This document shows, in pieces, positions 21,305 to 33,219 of a stretch of DNA of 64,000 bases. The number at the start of each line of letters is the position of its first letter. Position 1 is the first letter of the stretch. The notes beneath the pieces were generated by a model. It saw only the letters and a list, made by a program, of their open reading frames with translations, did not search any database and was not told the DNA's origin. Made by a program: the position numbers and the translations under genes. This stretch comes from Nymphaea colorata (taxonomy: Eukaryota > Streptophyta > Magnoliopsida > Nymphaeales > Nymphaeaceae). Where the stretch lies: assembly GCF_008831285.2 (NCBI RefSeq), contig NC_045138.2:5609205-5673204 (forward strand), in the 5' to 3' direction.

Positions 21305-23032
21305 AACTATTGATAGTGCTTGTTTCTAGTGTGTGCTATAATATTTCCAATGATATGGCAGATTCATAATTTGAAACGAAGAATGAGGTCATAAGAAATT
21401 AGAATGTTAGATAAAAGGAAAATTGTGGATGTTGCATGTTAATTAATTGATATCAGTTGGGGTGTTTGAATAGGTAATAAGTCTCATTTCCAAAGGGTTT
21501 GCTGCAACGGCCGGGGCAGTGGATTGTAGGCGGCCAGTTCCTTCAATTATTTTTCCATTTTTAAGAAATGAGTAAAAACTTTTAAAATATCTGTAGAAAA
21601 TTTTACTACCAATAATAATTCTGTAATCAATAGCGTCACGTATGTGATTTCTGTATGCATAGTTCCATGGATGGACATTCCATTTCAATATACGTAATGT
21701 TATTCTGGAAACAAATTACAATGCATACAGAAACATTCATTTAGATAATAAAATAAGATAACATTTTCACGATAAAATACTAAAGTAGTAGTGATCTAAA
21801 GGGAGCTTAAAAGTGAACAAAAGAAGTACCATCTAGATCTATCCAACCATTTACGTTGCCTTTGATTACAGCAGATTTGATATCCACTGTTTTTAAATCC
21901 GAACCCAAATCCAATTTCAAATTCACACTTTTATACCAAACTGGGGATTTAAAAGACTAACAAGAAGCAGCTCTTGGCAAGACGGAACATATACCTCCCA
22001 AAATAATCCCGCATAGATTTTTCTTGCACCACAGAGTTTGTGGTTTTTTTTTTTTTGCGTATTGAGGTGTAAAAATGACTCATCTATAAAAGAGACAATC
22101 CTACAAAGATAAAAGATGGAAAGTGGAAGATATAAAGTCCTCAATATGTTTGTTTTCTTTTTTGAAAACGGCAAAAATGTCCCTATGCCTTTTTTGGTGT
22201 GCATTTATTGCATGCACTAGGGTGGTGCTCACAACTGGGTCCACCTAGTTCTTTTGTGGTTGGCTTTCTAATGTGTGCAAAATTTTTTAATGTCTACATA
22301 AATTAAAGCACATTCATATTTAATATTGTCATAGTGTCCCATTAATCTACTCCATAGATTCATGGGATCATGACACATTGCTCATATTATCAAATGGTCT
22401 CAATCTGGTCCACAGGAATGATGCGGCTGTTGTGGATTATATGGTTCTAACAATTCAATCAGTCTCCAAAATATCATATTGCAAACGATAGAAGAATGCT
22501 ATTGGTAGTAAAGTCTAAGTCTAAGAAGGAGGCTACCATCATTGTCCTATAGTGATCTCTTGTGGGGTGGACAAGATCTCCAAGCCCAATCATCAAAGAA
22601 ACTCATCCATATATGAGGAATATTGATTGGTATAAACCAAACAAATAGGTCAAGGACAAAAACCAAACCTTTAACTATGATGTTTAAAGCGTTTTTTTTG
22701 GAAGTATAACCGTACCAATATGATATTAAGGATAGGTAATATGATATTAAGGATAGGTTGATGTGAAATATATATTAATTTGATCCATTTCTAGGTTTTA
22801 ATAGTGTTTTTATGACAAGAAAATAAATGAATGGCTGTCATAGCGTCTACATTTTGATAATAGAAAAAACAACATTTTTCGTGTGTAAAAACAAGTTGAT
22901 TCAAAGCACGTGTTATATCAAAATATTTTTTTATAAATATATTAGAATGGTTATATTTTATTTTAAGATAACTTTTTAACCAAAAAATTAAAATGTTTAT
23001 TTCTTTTTTTCTCTTACCTAAGTGTTTTGTGG
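21305..23032 (+). other. Spacer between P3 and gene A
   Basis: Contains the P3 3' flank followed by the upstream region of gene A. From about 21335 it is nearly identical to 35485-37182, 46255-47957 and 60530-62221, so the tandem duplication extends at least this far left. A 22-bp direct repeat of 'atgatattaaggataggt' lies at about 22715-22758, upstream of the promoter. The short open frames in the spacer are conserved only because the DNA is duplicated. No gene is supported. Confidence 0.7.
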
Positions 23033-23042
23033 TATATATATA
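23033..23042 (+). promoter_or_regulatory. TATA box of gene A
   Basis: TATATATATA 56 bases before the ATG, giving a plausible transcription start near 23065-23075 and a short leader. The same box precedes B (37183), C (47958) and D (62222). Confidence 0.7.
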
Positions 23043-23097
23043 CAAACATAGCTACCAAGCACCAAGCACCAAGACTGAAAATACCCTCACCACATCT

Positions 23098-25934
23098 ATG
23101 GATTCCATCAGGCTGGTAGCAGAGGGTTTAGCAGCTCTGCTCGCTCTTTTCTTCATCTGCAATATTTGGCAAAAGAAGAAAAGAGAAGCAAGAGGCCGAC
23201 TACCAGAACCGGGCGGTCGTTGGCCAATAGTCGGACACCTTGGCCTGCTGACGGGAACCACACCTCTCTATAGAACTCTCGCTGCTCTTTCAGAGAAGCT
23301 GGGGCCTCTCTTCAGTCTCCAATTGGGACAAAGGCGTGCCATTGTGGTGAGCAGCATGGACCTCGCCAAGGAGTGCTTCACTGTCAATGACCGAGCCTTT
23401 GCCGGTCGGCCTCAGCTAGAAGGTTGGAAACGCCTTGGCTACAATCGTGCCATGTTCGTATTCAGCCCATATGGACCTTACTTTCTTGAACTCCGCAAGA
23501 TCGTCGCCAACAAGCTGCTCTCAAGCCAGCAACTCCGACTGGTCAAACACATCCAGGTCGACGAAGTGGGTTCCTTGGTGCAGCGATTGTATCGCAGTTG
23601 CAGCAACCTTGAGCCGGTTGAGATGAACCATCATTTGACCTGGTTGGCTATGAACATCGTCCTCAGGGTGGTCGCCGGAAAACGGTACTTTGATTTAGGC
23701 GGTGAAGGAAAAGAGTTTAGAGAAGCTCTCGGTGAATTTAACAATCTAGTTGGTACGTTCACCCTCTCTGACGCGATCCCGTGGCTGGGGTGGCTAGATC
23801 TGAGTGGCCACCTGCAGGCCATGAAGAGGGTTCACCAGAAGATGGATGAAGTTGCCTCGGCTTGGCTTGCAGAGCACCGCCGGAAGGAGTCCAGTGGCGC
23901 CGGTGAGGAGAGTGACTTGATGGACGTGCTCATTAAAGAATTAAAAGACGGCCACTTGTCGGAAAATCATCAAACTGACGCTATAATTAAGGCCACCGCT
24001 ACGGTGCGTTACCACCTCTCTCTCTTTTCCTCTTTTTTTTTTCCTAAGGTAAAACTTGAGAGATTTTGACAATAAAAAAATATGTGCATAACATACATGC
24101 TTGGCGTTTGACAGATTGCATCTAAGATTCATAGGACTTGAAAACCGTGGTTTTAGATCTGACTTTTCTCTTTCAATCTTAATTCTAACCTTTAAGCTTT
24201 CGACATAGAGAAGTAAAATAAGAATGTCAAGTATGAATCTTAGGTCTCATGATTCTTTTGTCATATCAACAAAAGCAAACCACGTCAGGTTCATGTGAGA
24301 TTTATGAATTTTCAGAACTGAAGTAATAAACTCCCCCTGAAGTTTAATTTTCTAATGGTTAATTACCAAAAATCTGGGTGACCGTGCTTTTTTCTCTTCT
24401 AAATATTTCAGATTCTTCTTACTAACAGATTTGGATATTTGCTTCTTTTGGTGATTTAGTTTGAAGCATGTTTTATAACTTTAAGCATTTCTTGCCAAAC
24501 CAAGCTGATTAAGTAAACGTATTACCACCCTATTTAAACTGATAAGATTTTGGGTCCTTCTCATCGCCTAATTTCTGTTTGCAACATGGGAAGCCAAAAA
24601 ACTAAGAGAAATGAGAGTATCATATACACACAGTATATTAATACTAGAAGAGTTTTTAGGTTGTGCTTGATTCCACATGGATCTTAGATCTAAGGAATCA
24701 CAAATCCATGATAGATAAAATCCACATTTCAATCAAATTGTGAGCTTCCCATGATAGATAAAATCATGGCCCCTGATTTTAAATCTTCAAGATTGGAGAT
24801 CCATATATTTAAGAGAGCTTCCCCACAATCTTAAATCAGGCATGTTTTTATAGTATATATCCGAGGGGTGTTTGATAGCCTCAGATTTGAAATTCAAGGT
24901 GATTTGGGTTCATTGGGAATCTCAAATCTACATGCTTTAGGTCAGATCCGACATCAATTGTAAGGTTTTATTTATAAACTAAGGATCTCAGTTCTTCTTT
25001 TTCACATAATGGCAAAATCTAGGGTTTGTTTATGTTGTAGTTCTACATAAAAGGGATATTAGATCAGCCTCTGAACTGGGATCTCATGCTACCAGCCACA
25101 CATTTAGTAGTTTCCGTAAAGTTCAAATGGCTTTTCACTGAATGTTCTTTGCTCTATATACATTTAAATCATTCCTCTGATAACAAATAAAAGAAATTGC
25201 TCCATACCTACTTTTTATTCATGTTTGCTTGTAGCACTTTCAATTCTCTAGCATCAGTAAAGGGCATAGATCTGTTTACTACCAATCTCCATTGTAATGA
25301 ATTATTCCAGGTTTTGGTAGTAGCCGGGACAGAGAGCACGGCAGTCACACTTGAGTGGGCTCTCTCTCTCTTGCTAAATAACCCACATCTCTTAAAGAAA
25401 GCCCAAGATGAGTTTGACTGCCAGGTCGGCAAAGAGCGACAAGTGGATGAATCAGATCTCAGTAACTTGCCTTATTTGCAAGCTATAGTCAAAGAGACAA
25501 TGCGCCTACACCCAACCGGACCACTTTTGGTCCCACACGAGTCAACGGAACCAGTTCAACTTGGTGGGTTCGAGGTGCCGGTTGGCTCAATCCTGTTTGT
25601 TAATGTGTGGAAGATTCATCATGACCCGACATTGTGGATCGACCCAGAAGAATTCAAGCCAGAGAGGTTCTTGAGCAGCCGCAATGTGATGACCGGCTTT
25701 GGTGGTCAGGACTTTGCGTTCTTGCCATTTGGATCGGGAAGGAGGATCTGCATTGGCCGGCGGATGGCCATGCAAGTTCTTAACCTAACTTTGGCATGCT
25801 TGCTGCAGAGCTTTGAATGGTCTACACCCATGAATGAGCCGGTTGACATGACCGTGGGACATGGCCTAACCCTGCCCAAAGCAACTCCGCTTAGAGTGCT
25901 TTTGAGGCCCCGTCTCCCACCCCACCTCTATTAG
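23098..25934 (+). CDS. CYP82-family cytochrome P450, gene A (two exons, intact)
   Basis: Exon 1 is 23098-24003 (302 codons; donor ACG|GTGCGT) and exon 2 is 25311-25934 (207 codons plus TAG; acceptor attattccag). The intron is phase 0 and falls just before the I helix. The 509-residue product has the usual CYP82 length. It shows an N-terminal anchor (about residues 8-23) followed by KKKR, a proline hinge (35-43), an I helix A307-G-T-E-S-T, ExxR E364-R367, PERF 419-422 and haem ligand C449 in FGSGRRICIG. It is predicted to be an ER-bound monooxygenase. Known CYP82 enzymes act on alkaloids, terpenoids, phenolics and coumarins; the substrate cannot be read here. Oddities are Phe129 where the C-helix WxxxR Trp is expected, and Ser for the first I-helix Thr. 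An upstream in-frame ATG (22993) precedes the TATA box and was rejected as the start. It is the only unbroken P450 in the window. Confidence 0.9.
24004..25310 (+). other. Intron of gene A
   Basis: 1307 bp with GT donor and CAG acceptor. It is AT-rich and contains the 'gatttgaaattcaaggtgatttggg' block shared with all P450 introns here. Exon 1 homology ends at the donor, although the frame stays open for 22 codons beyond it. Confidence 0.85.
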
Positions 25935-28900
25935 TTACTTGTTTTTAGTATTAGTTACTTGTTTTTAGTGTATGCTATAACATTACCAATAATATGGCAG
26001 GTTCATGGTTTCATTTTTGAGAATAAACTTTTCCAGTTGAATTCAAAATGAATAACGAGGTGATAAGAAATTGGAATGTTAGAGAAAAGGAAGTTCTGGG
26101 TGTTGCATGTTAATTGATCATGTTGGGGTGTCTGAATAGGTAATGAGTTTCAAGGAGTATAGTGTAGCTGGTTGGATTAGTGGATCAGTCAAAACATAGT
26201 CAATTTCAAATTGAATTCTTGTGGATGCTACTTTTTTTGTCTTAAAACTACCGTAGACACTACTGTCTAAGTTGATGGAAGCAACCATAAGCTCATCTGG
26301 GTGAAGTTGAAGGTATTTCAACCTCTCACCTCAGCGGTGGGTTCCCTCCTGCGCACCCAAACTGAATAAATAACGACAGAAGTGGGGTGAAACAGTTTGT
26401 GATGCATATTTTAATTTGAAATTGATGCATGGATTGGTGCGGTGCCACAAATTAATCTATAGTTCTGCAGAATCAATTTCTTATGATGGGGTGACCTATG
26501 AAAAATATAAATTGAAGGAAAAAAAGTATTCTAAACATTCTGTCTATCTTATCCAAGCTCGCACACATCGTAAAAGTACTATGTCTCATGATTGTTGTTG
26601 CACATATGGTCGAATGAGGTATATTTGATGGATTTTTGTGATATTATCGCCGCCATGTTTGATTGGCTGAGCTATACAGTATGAAAATTTAAAGGAAAAC
26701 ACGGTAACATTCTGGAAATCGCCAAATAAAATTGGCACACATTGGCCAGATTTTGAGCGCTGATAGGTAAAATTAAAGCAGAGAACAACTAGTTTTTTAG
26801 TAATAATATAAAACAATTTTTAACATAACTGTTGGGTTAGATCACCTCATTGTGGAGGATCCTATCCAAACCCAGGTGGAAGGTGAAAAGGCTTTTTTTT
26901 TGCACTCGTACTTGAGTGGAAAGCATTGAAAAGATGCAAATAAGAAACAATTTTGTGGATTGAAATTACAAAAGTTTAAATAGAAGAGGGAAGAAAAGGG
27001 GGATTGGATGTTTTTATGTGATTCTTGGCTTGGGGTTTTCTTCTTCGTTGCTTGGGGTTTTTATGTTCTCTACTCACTGGAAACCCAGATGGGGTACAAG
27101 TAAACCCTTCAATTTGAGGGTTGCGATTCAAACTTTTACATCCCAAGAATGTAGCACTCATGGGAACTGAATGACATATCTTCTAATCATCTACTTATCC
27201 GATGAACTATACTATGTCCCTTAAATCTATTGGGTGGAGTTTTTCAGTTGCTAACGGAGGAATTTTAATGTTTTTTTGTTTTTACCATATTAAAATTATA
27301 CATTGTTGAAAAGTCATCACTAACATGGTATGATATGATAAAACAGCCAGAGACATATTTAATGCTTGTGAGCTGTGGGAACTTCCCCTCAACCCGTATT
27401 AGACATGTTTCCCCACGGCCTGACGGCCCCCTAGAAGGAGGAGAAGGCCCCACTGGCCACCACCGGGGCCCACATGTCATGTGGGAGAGGAGCCCATTAA
27501 ATAAGCTCTTACCCCACTCTAAACACTCATAGAACTTTACTGCTTTTACCCCACTCTAAACACTCACAGAACTTTACTGTCTAGATTTTCTGTCTCATGA
27601 TTGTTTTCTCTATTGTCCAAATCATTATTGGCTTGATTTTCTATCTCATGATTGTTTCCCCTATTGTCCAAAATATCATGAAATATGTGAAGGAGTTTTA
27701 TCTGCATATCAATTATTATCAATGGCACATCTAAACTTTTTAACCATATAATAGCCCTTTTTTTGCTTCACTTGTAAATTTCTAAAAGGAAAGGGAAAGG
27801 AAAAAGAAAAAAGAAGAGAAAATCTTCAAATATTATAAGGAGGGTCGAACAATGTTCTTTTGAAAAGTCTAATTAGTTGGGTGGGAAATGAATTGACCCT
27901 GCTGCTGCTTTTGGAGGCATGTTTTTGGTTCCCCATCTGGTTGTTGGTCATAAGTCTTTTTCTGTTATTTAATGTAAGGAAGATGTAAACTTTTTCAGCT
28001 TCAGGTAATCTAAAGTACATTGAAAATTGAATATGTTTAAATTCAATATTAACAAAAAGAAAATCAAAATCATATTTTAATTATTTACATCCTTAAATTA
28101 AACAAAAAAAAAATCTCGTGTCTCTCTTGAGGGTCGTAACAGAAAACATTATTTTTGAAAAATATATATCAAAATAAAGAAGAAATAATACATGAATAGT
28201 CAAGTAAGATGACCTGATAATGTAAAATTTTGAGGGGAAATTAGCATGAGATTCAGTGACCATTGAAGGGGGGAAAATATAAAAAAGCTTTATTGACCTT
28301 TTCCCCATAATTAGATTTGACCTAGAAAAGAAAAAGAAAAAAAATGTTTAAAATGAAAACTGATATTCTGTACAATTTTCTCATACTATATATGTACAAA
28401 AATTTAGTTTTGTATTTAAGATTATGAGGGATCTTCAAGGGCTTATAAAGGAGGTCATTACTAAATGGTTGTTCTGGTTCTTACCCATTTTCTGGGTAGA
28501 AGCTCAAACTGCTATGGGGCGAGTTAGGATCCGTCGAACCAAAGGTCCCAAGCCCAACAGTGGGTTGGGTTGGTACAAAAGTCGTCATCATTGTCCTGCG
28601 GTAATCTCTTGTGGGGTCGCCAAGATCTTGAAGTCCAATTATCAAAGAACCCCATTTTAAGAAATTGGGGCACGTATTGACGTAAAATATTAGAATAAAC
28701 CGGTCATAGCATCTACGTTTGATAATAGAAAAAAATGAATGGCGGTCATAACATCTACATTTGATAATAGAAAAATCAACATTACAACATTTTTCACGTA
28801 AAAACAAGTTGATGCAAAGCATGTGTTATATCAAAGTATTTTTGACAAATATATTAGGATGGTTATTTTATATTTAAAACAACTTTTTAATGAAAAAATT

Positions 28901-28993
28901 GAAAGGTTTGTTTCTTTTTTGCTCTGTTTGGTGTTATATATATACAAACATAGCTACCGAGCACCAAGTTTGCAAAATACCATCATCACATCC
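25935..28993 (+). other. Spacer between gene A and Y1
   Basis: About 3.06 kb without a supported gene. Features seen are a 20-bp direct repeat of 'attagttacttgtttttag' just after the stop (25931-25971) and a GC-rich patch at 27410-27490 with a near-palindrome CCCACATGTCATGTGGG. There are also direct repeats of about 37 bp at 27508-27582 ('taccccactctaaacactca') and about 48 bp at 27588-27675 ('tctcatgattgtttt'), and a partial 45-bp duplication at 28705-28780 in the Y1 upstream region. The right part (about 28400 onward) is a P450 5' flank with a TATA box at 28935-28944. Confidence 0.65.
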
Positions 28994-29040
28994 ATGGATT
29001 CCATAGAGCTGGTAGCAGGCTCTTCTTGCCCTTTTCTTTC
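28994..29040 (+). pseudogene. Y1 P450 exon 1, first 47 bases
   Basis: The ATG and about 15 codons of a P450 start (MDSIELVAG...) preceded by a normal TATA box and leader. At 29041 it joins directly to the last 41 bases of a copia LTR. Translation from this ATG ends after 16 codons at the junction. The same junction occurs at 39806/39807 and 53946/53947. Confidence 0.85.
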
Positions 29041-32000
29041 TTGAGAGTGCGAGAAAAGAGTTTTGTGTGTTGTTCCTAACAACTGGTATCAGAGTCAGGT
29101 TCGTTCGCGATAGAAACAATGGCATTGGAAGAAAGAAAAGTCAGAATCGAGAAGTTCGACGGTAAAGATTTTGGATTCTGAAAGATGCAGATCGATGACT
29201 TCTTGTATCAGAAGAAACTGCATGAACCACTCATGGAAGCGAAGCCCACAACAATGGCTGACGCAGATTGGCAGTTGCTGGATAGACAAGCCCTTGGAGT
29301 CATCCGGTTGACGTTGGCCAGAAACGTCGCCTTCAACATTGTTAACGAGATGATGATAGGAAGTCTGATGAAGACGCTAACAGATATATACGAAAAAACA
29401 TTTTGCTACGAATAAGGTATATTTGATGCATCGATTATTTAATTTGAAAATGGCTGAAGGTGTCTCTGTTATGGATCACATAAATGAGTTCAATGTTATT
29501 ACTTCTCAATTGTGTTTTGTGGATATTAAATTTGATGATGAGGTTCAAGCCCTAATTTTGCTGTCATCTCTATCGAAGAGTTTGAGTGCCACTGTGACCG
29601 CCGTTAGTAGTTCATCGGTGTCAAGTAAATTGAAGTTTAGTGGTGATCGAGATTTAATACTTAGTGAGGACATTCGTAGAAGAGAGACAGGAGAACCTCT
29701 CGATCTGCCATAAATGTTCATAACAGGAGCAGAACTAGTCAACGCTACCAAGACCATAGAAGGTCCAAATCTAAGAGAATGAGTCAATCCAAACCTTGAA
29801 GTGATGGTTGTTAGAACTGTGGTAAGCGAGGACACCAAAAAAGAGACTGCAGGTTATTGAAAAAGAAAAACACAAATCATGAGGATGATTCAGAAAAATG
29901 CAGCAACAGAAGATATAGGTGATGCACTTGCTTTGAATATACACAACTCTATAGAGTCTTGGATTTTAAACTCTAGTGCATCTTTTTATTAAACATATTC
30001 TAATGAAAGTATGCACAACAACTATGTTGCAGGAAAATTTGACAGAGTATATTTTGCAGATGATGAACCTCTGGATATTGTAGGGAAATGTGAGGTTCAC
30101 ATTAAAATGCAAAATGAACATGTATGGAAGTTAAAAGATGTCAGACATGTCCCAGAGTTGAAGTCCTAGAGTTGAAGAGGAATCTCATTTCAATCGGGCA
30201 ATTAGATGACGAAGGCTATGTTACTATCTTTGTTAGCGGATCTTAGAAGATAACCAAAGGTGCTATGGTTATAGCACGAGGTCACAAATTTGGCACATTG
30301 TACATAACTGCAGATGTGAAAGACACAGTGGTTGTGGCGAAATGTGAGAATAGATCCTTGTTGTGGCATTGCAGGCTTGGGCATATGAGTGAGAAGAGAA
30401 TGAAGATCATGGCAACAAATAACAAGTTGCATGACTTGAAATCTGTAGACATTGGGCTATGTGAAGACTGTGTCTTCGGGAAACAGAAAATTGTCACTTT
30501 CTCCAAAGTTGGACGACCTCCTAAGAAGGAAAAGTTAGAGTTTGTGCATACTAATGTTTGGAGACCTGTTCTAGTTCGTTCTCTTGGAGGATCCTTATAC
30601 TATGTCACAATCCTTTCTGATTGTATCAGAAAGGTGTTGGTCTATTTTCTCAATCTGACGTGTTTAATGTTTTTAAAAGGTATAAAGCAGAAGTAGAAAA
30701 TCAGACTACAAAGAAGATTAAGTGTCTACGGTCAAACAATGGTGGTGAGTATGACAGCAAAGAGTTTAAAGACTTTTGTGCAGATCATAGGATTCGAACA
30801 CAAAGGACAATCCCTAAAAAACCACGACAAAATTGAGTTGTAGAAAGAATGAACAGAACCCTTTGTGAAAGAGCAAAGAGCATGAGACTGTATTCAGGCT
30901 TGCCAAAGATTTTTTGGGCTGATGCAATCAATACAGTTGCATACTTGACAAATTATGGGCCTTTTGTTCCTTTGGACTATGGGATACATGAAAAAGCCTG
31001 AATCGGTAAAGAGGTAAATCTTGCATACTTAAGAGTCTTTGGTTGTGTCTCTTACATACATATAGACTCGAATAAAAGGGATAAATTAGATCTAAGCCCA
31101 GAAAATGTTATTTCATTGGTTATGGAAATGATGAGTTTGGATATTATTTTCAACATGATAAAGCGAAGAAAATTATTTGACATAATGACATAGTGTTCAA
31201 TGAAATGGCTCTGTACAAAGACAGTGATAGTCTTATGTCTGATAAGATGAACATCATGACACAAATGAAGACATTGTAGAACTTCAAAATGTCTGTGAAG
31301 ATGATGTTGCAATTAAGACTCTAGATAGAAACATTCAGATGGAACAAGAACCAAGCACATCCCAACCTCCATTGAGGAGATCAAGTAGAAGACCAAAACC
31401 AAATCGAATATATTCTCCTTATTTATATTACTTACTGTTAACTGATGTCGGAGAACACGAGTGTTTTGATGAAGCAATGCAGGTTACAGATTCAATTAAG
31501 TGAGAGTCAACTATGAACGAAGAGATGGACTCTTTACATGCTAACAGAACATGGAAACTAGCTGAGCTTCCTTGTGGAAAGAAGTCATTGCAAAACAAAT
31601 AGGTATACAGGATAAAAGAAGAAGCAGCTGGAAGAAAAAAGTATAAAGTAAGGTTAGTAGTGAAAGGTTTTCAACAAAAAGAAGGTATAGATTATACAGA
31701 AATTTTCTCTCTTGTTATTAAACTAACTACTATAAGATTGGTATTAAGTTTAGTTGCAGCTGAAAATTTATATTTGGAGCAACTAGATGTAAAAACTGCA
31801 TTCTTTCATGAGGATTTGGAGAAAGATATTTATATGATGCAACCTGAATGTTTCTAGGTACAAAAAAATGAAAGCCCTGTATGCAAGTTAGAGAAGAGTC
31901 TCTATGGTTTAAAACAGGCACTAACATAGCGGTAGAAAAAGTTTGATAACTTTACGGGAAGAAATGCCTTTAAGAAGTGTGATATGGATCATTGTTATTA

Positions 32001-32422
32001 TTTTAAGAACTTTGATAGTTGTTATATAATTTTACTATTATATATGGATGATATGCTTATTGCATGCTCAAATTTGCAAGAGATCAATTCTTTGAAAGAA
32101 CAACTATCAAAGAAGTTTGAAATGAAAGATCTAGGTGCTGCGAAACAAATCCTTGGGATGAGAATAAGTAGGAACAGTAAGACAGACACCTTAAATTTGT
32201 CTAAACAAAATTATATTGAGAAGATCTTGTGCAGGTTTAAGATGCAAAATGTCAAACCTATTAGTACGCCGCTTGCTAGTCATTTCAAATTGTCCAAGGA
32301 TTTGTCACTCAAGACAGATGAAGAGCATGAAAAAATGTCAAGGATAGGAACTTTAGGTATGAGTCTTTGTTTTAAGAAAAATGAATTTCTTTTGCATGGC
32401 TTTGTGGATGCAGATTTGGGTG

Positions 32423-32457
32423 GTTGAATATATTGTAGATACAAAAGGCAATAAAGA
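32423..32457 (+). repeat. Templated 35-bp insertion replacing about 80 bp of RNase H
   Basis: The bases 'ttgaatatattgtag...' are a copy of 32506-32540, placed where copies 2 and 3 have the RRSTTGYIYT-coding segment. It occurs only in copy 1. Confidence 0.85.
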
Positions 32458-32888
32458 GTTGGGTTTCACAGCTTCAAAAAGTTGTTGTGTTGTCTACTAC
32501 TGAAGTTGAATATATTGTAGATACAAAAGGCAATAAAGAGATGATTTGGCTAAAAAGTATTCTAAAAGAATTGAATGTAAAGGAAGAGAAGTGTTCTCTC
32601 TTATGACAGTCAAAGTGCAATTCATTTAGCAAAGAATTCAGTGTTCCATGCTAAAACAAAGCATATTGATTTGAAGTATCATTTCATTAGAGATTTGTTG
32701 GAAGAGAAGATACTATCTGTTGAAAAGATTCGTGAAACAGAGAATCCAACAGGCATGTTGACAAAGTCAGTGACTGCTAAGAAACTGAGGTTATGTTTAA
32801 CCTTAGTTGGTCTCCAAAGTTGATTGATGATAAGGCATCGCACAGGTTGAGTATGTGATATACAAGCACTTGATCTATAGTTCGAGAT

Positions 32889-33219
32889 TGTTGATGTATG
32901 GAACTTGATCTATACTGAACACTCATATACAATGTCGTGGATCCAGTGGTGCTTCTCCTGCTTAGAGGCTCGTGCTTTGTTTTATGTAAAGGCATTTATG
33001 TCATTTTGTATAAATGCAGGTTTGCCCTAATCCTTATGTTGTGAGGGAGACTATAGTTTCTTCTTTGGTCTTCTCTCTGAGAGTGAATAGTGAAAGATCT
33101 GTGCGACCGTGAACGTAAGAGATATTGCTCTGAACCACGTAAATCTTTGTCTTTTTCCTTGTTGTTTTTATCCCTCTCTTGAGAGTGCGAGAGGAGAGTT
33201 TTATGTGTTGTTCCTAACA
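32889..33219 (+). repeat. 3' LTR of copia copy 1
   Basis: 331 bp starting TGTTGATG after a purine stretch (gcgagat in the sister copies) and ending CCTAACA. It directly abuts P450 exon 1 sequence 'ccttcgccggtc'. Confidence 0.85.

Larger units (their letters stand above)
29041..33219 (+). mobile_element. Dead Tnt1-type copia in Y1, 5' LTR truncated (copy 1)
   Basis: Only the last 41 bp of the 5' LTR remain (29041-29081), followed by a primer site TGGTATCAGAG at 29084. The full 3' LTR is 32889-33219 (331 bp, TGTTG...TAACA). In order: gag from 29119 with a TGA near 29179, a gag zinc knuckle with a stop inside it, and a protease motif reading NSSA where DSGA is expected. Then come integrase segments (30340-30970), RT (31600-32430, YMDD near 32040) and an RNase H part that is rearranged at 32423-32457. 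Many stops and frameshifts are present, and most are shared with copies 2 and 3. Confidence 0.93.

Noticed and set aside
21443..23045. Minus-strand frames of 81, 93 and 84 codons repeated in every spacer
   Set aside because: Conserved only because the whole spacer is duplicated; no similarity I recognise, no coding bias, and they overlap the P450 promoter.
22993..23097. Upstream in-frame ATG giving a longer P450 (393-residue-type N-terminus)
   Set aside because: It lies before the TATA box at 23033, and the extension has no P450 similarity; MDSIRLVAEG at 23098 is a normal membrane-anchor start.
24004..24069. Extension of exon 1 past the donor (VRYHLSLFSS...)
   Set aside because: The frame happens to stay open for 22 codons into the intron, but P450 homology jumps from KATAT to VLVVAGTES in exon 2, with good GT and CAG sites.
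28424..28822. 78- and 113-codon frames before Y1 and Y3
   Set aside because: They sit in the P450 5' flank on opposite strands and are not preserved in the older inverted copy.
29084..29096. TGGTATCAGAG stretches as part of a tRNA gene
   Set aside because: They are retrotransposon primer-binding sites next to LTR ends; no cloverleaf or A/B boxes nearby.
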